Part shown: piece by piece, positions 4,962-5,369 of the stretch
Layout: the number at the start of each line of letters is the position of its first letter
Position numbering within the stretch: the first letter of the stretch is position 1
From: Bacillota bacterium
GTDB taxonomy: Bacteria; Bacillota; Clostridia; Clostridiales; Clostridiaceae
NCBI GenBank assembly: GCA_023427705.1
Contig: JAEZAL010000125.1
Location: 1 to 5,369 of the forward strand
Length of the DNA stretch: 5,369 bases
Direction of reading: 5' to 3'
The notes under the pieces: generated by a model
Seen by the model: only the letters and a program-made list of their open reading frames with translations
Database searches by the model: none
Told to the model about the DNA's origin: nothing
Translations under genes and position numbers: made by a program

Positions 4962-5369
4962 TTAACTGCCTCCTTAGTTTGATTTATTGATTCTAATAGT
5001 AATTCAAGTTGTATTTTAACTGAAGAAGAGCTAGGACCTCCAAAGACCTTTCTTTCTTCTACACAGTTTACTAAATCTATTGCTTCATATATATCAGCTT
5101 CAAATATAGGGGAGAAGTTCTTAAATTCTTCTAAAGTAAGATCATCTATGGCTATATTTTCTTTTATACAATGAAGAACTATAGCACCAGCTATTTCATG
5201 AGTTGTTCTAAAGGGTAATCCTTTTTTTACCAAGTAATCAGCTACATCAGTAGCATTAGTAAAGCCTAAAGATGCACCTTTTCTCATATTAGATTTGTTT
5301 ACTTTAATAGTGTCTAACATACCAGCAAAGGTCTTAAGTGAAATAGTTGCTGTATCTAAAGCGTCAAAC
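4949..5369 (-). CDS. argH: Argininosuccinate lyase ArgH, C-terminal part (start outside window)
   Basis: Splits argininosuccinate into arginine and fumarate, the last step of arginine synthesis; homotetramer of the fumarase/aspartase superfamily. The last 139 or so of roughly 440-460 residues are visible; the reading frame is open to the window edge, so the internal Met at 5318-5320 is not the start. Seen: TFAGMLDTIKVNKSNM, the conserved GFTNATDVADYLVKKGLPFR and THEIAGAIV segment, then LEEFKNFSPIFEADIY and the C-terminal VEERKVFGGPS. The signature loop with the catalytic serine lies upstream, outside the window, so activity cannot be judged. The coding end overlaps argC by 13 nt. An upstream argG is likely but not seen. 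Confidence 0.95.
   Translation of the reverse strand, partial: FDALDTATISLKTFAGMLDTIKVNKSNMRKGASLGFTNATDVADYLVKKGLPFRTTHEIAGAIVLHCIKENIAIDDLTLEEFKNFSPIFEADIYEAIDLVNCVEERKVFGGPSSSSVKIQLELLLESINQTKEAVKCLK

Overview
The window is a stretch of AT-rich, low-GC Firmicutes chromosome, most like Clostridium sensu stricto. The base composition, strong GGAGG-type Shine-Dalgarno (SD) sites, TTG starts and protein wording all fit. The genus call is inferred from style, not from a search.

Almost everything lies on the minus strand and forms one arginine-biosynthesis operon. In transcription order (right to left) it holds the end of argH (argininosuccinate lyase, start outside the window), argC (N-acetylglutamyl-phosphate reductase), argJ (bifunctional ornithine acetyltransferase / N-acetylglutamate synthase), argB (N-acetylglutamate kinase) and argD (acetylornithine aminotransferase, C-terminus outside the window). 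ArgB, ArgC and ArgD turn N-acetylglutamate into N-acetylornithine. ArgJ moves the acetyl group back to glutamate, releasing ornithine and closing the acetyl cycle. ArgH makes arginine at the end of the pathway. Coupling is tight: argH overlaps argC by 13 nt, and argJ and argB are 8 nt apart.

The operon is interrupted at two junctions by what look like two members of one repeat family. Between argC and argJ (3285-3912) is a 628-bp unit bounded by inverted arms of five AATGTAN-type heptamers each. It carries one plus-strand gene for a 124-aa four-helix-bundle protein of the 23S rRNA intervening-sequence (S23/TIGR02436) type. Between argB and argD (1025-1148) is a 124-bp unit without a convincing gene. 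It has the same plan: inverted terminal arms, an inner hairpin at each end, and an A/T core beginning AAAATTTATAT.

The main point of interest is therefore a possible small mobile or structured-RNA element that carries an S23-like protein, together with a MITE-like short relative, both placed precisely in gaps of an arginine operon. No transposase, reverse transcriptase, rRNA, tRNA or CRISPR was seen. Mobility is inferred from architecture only.
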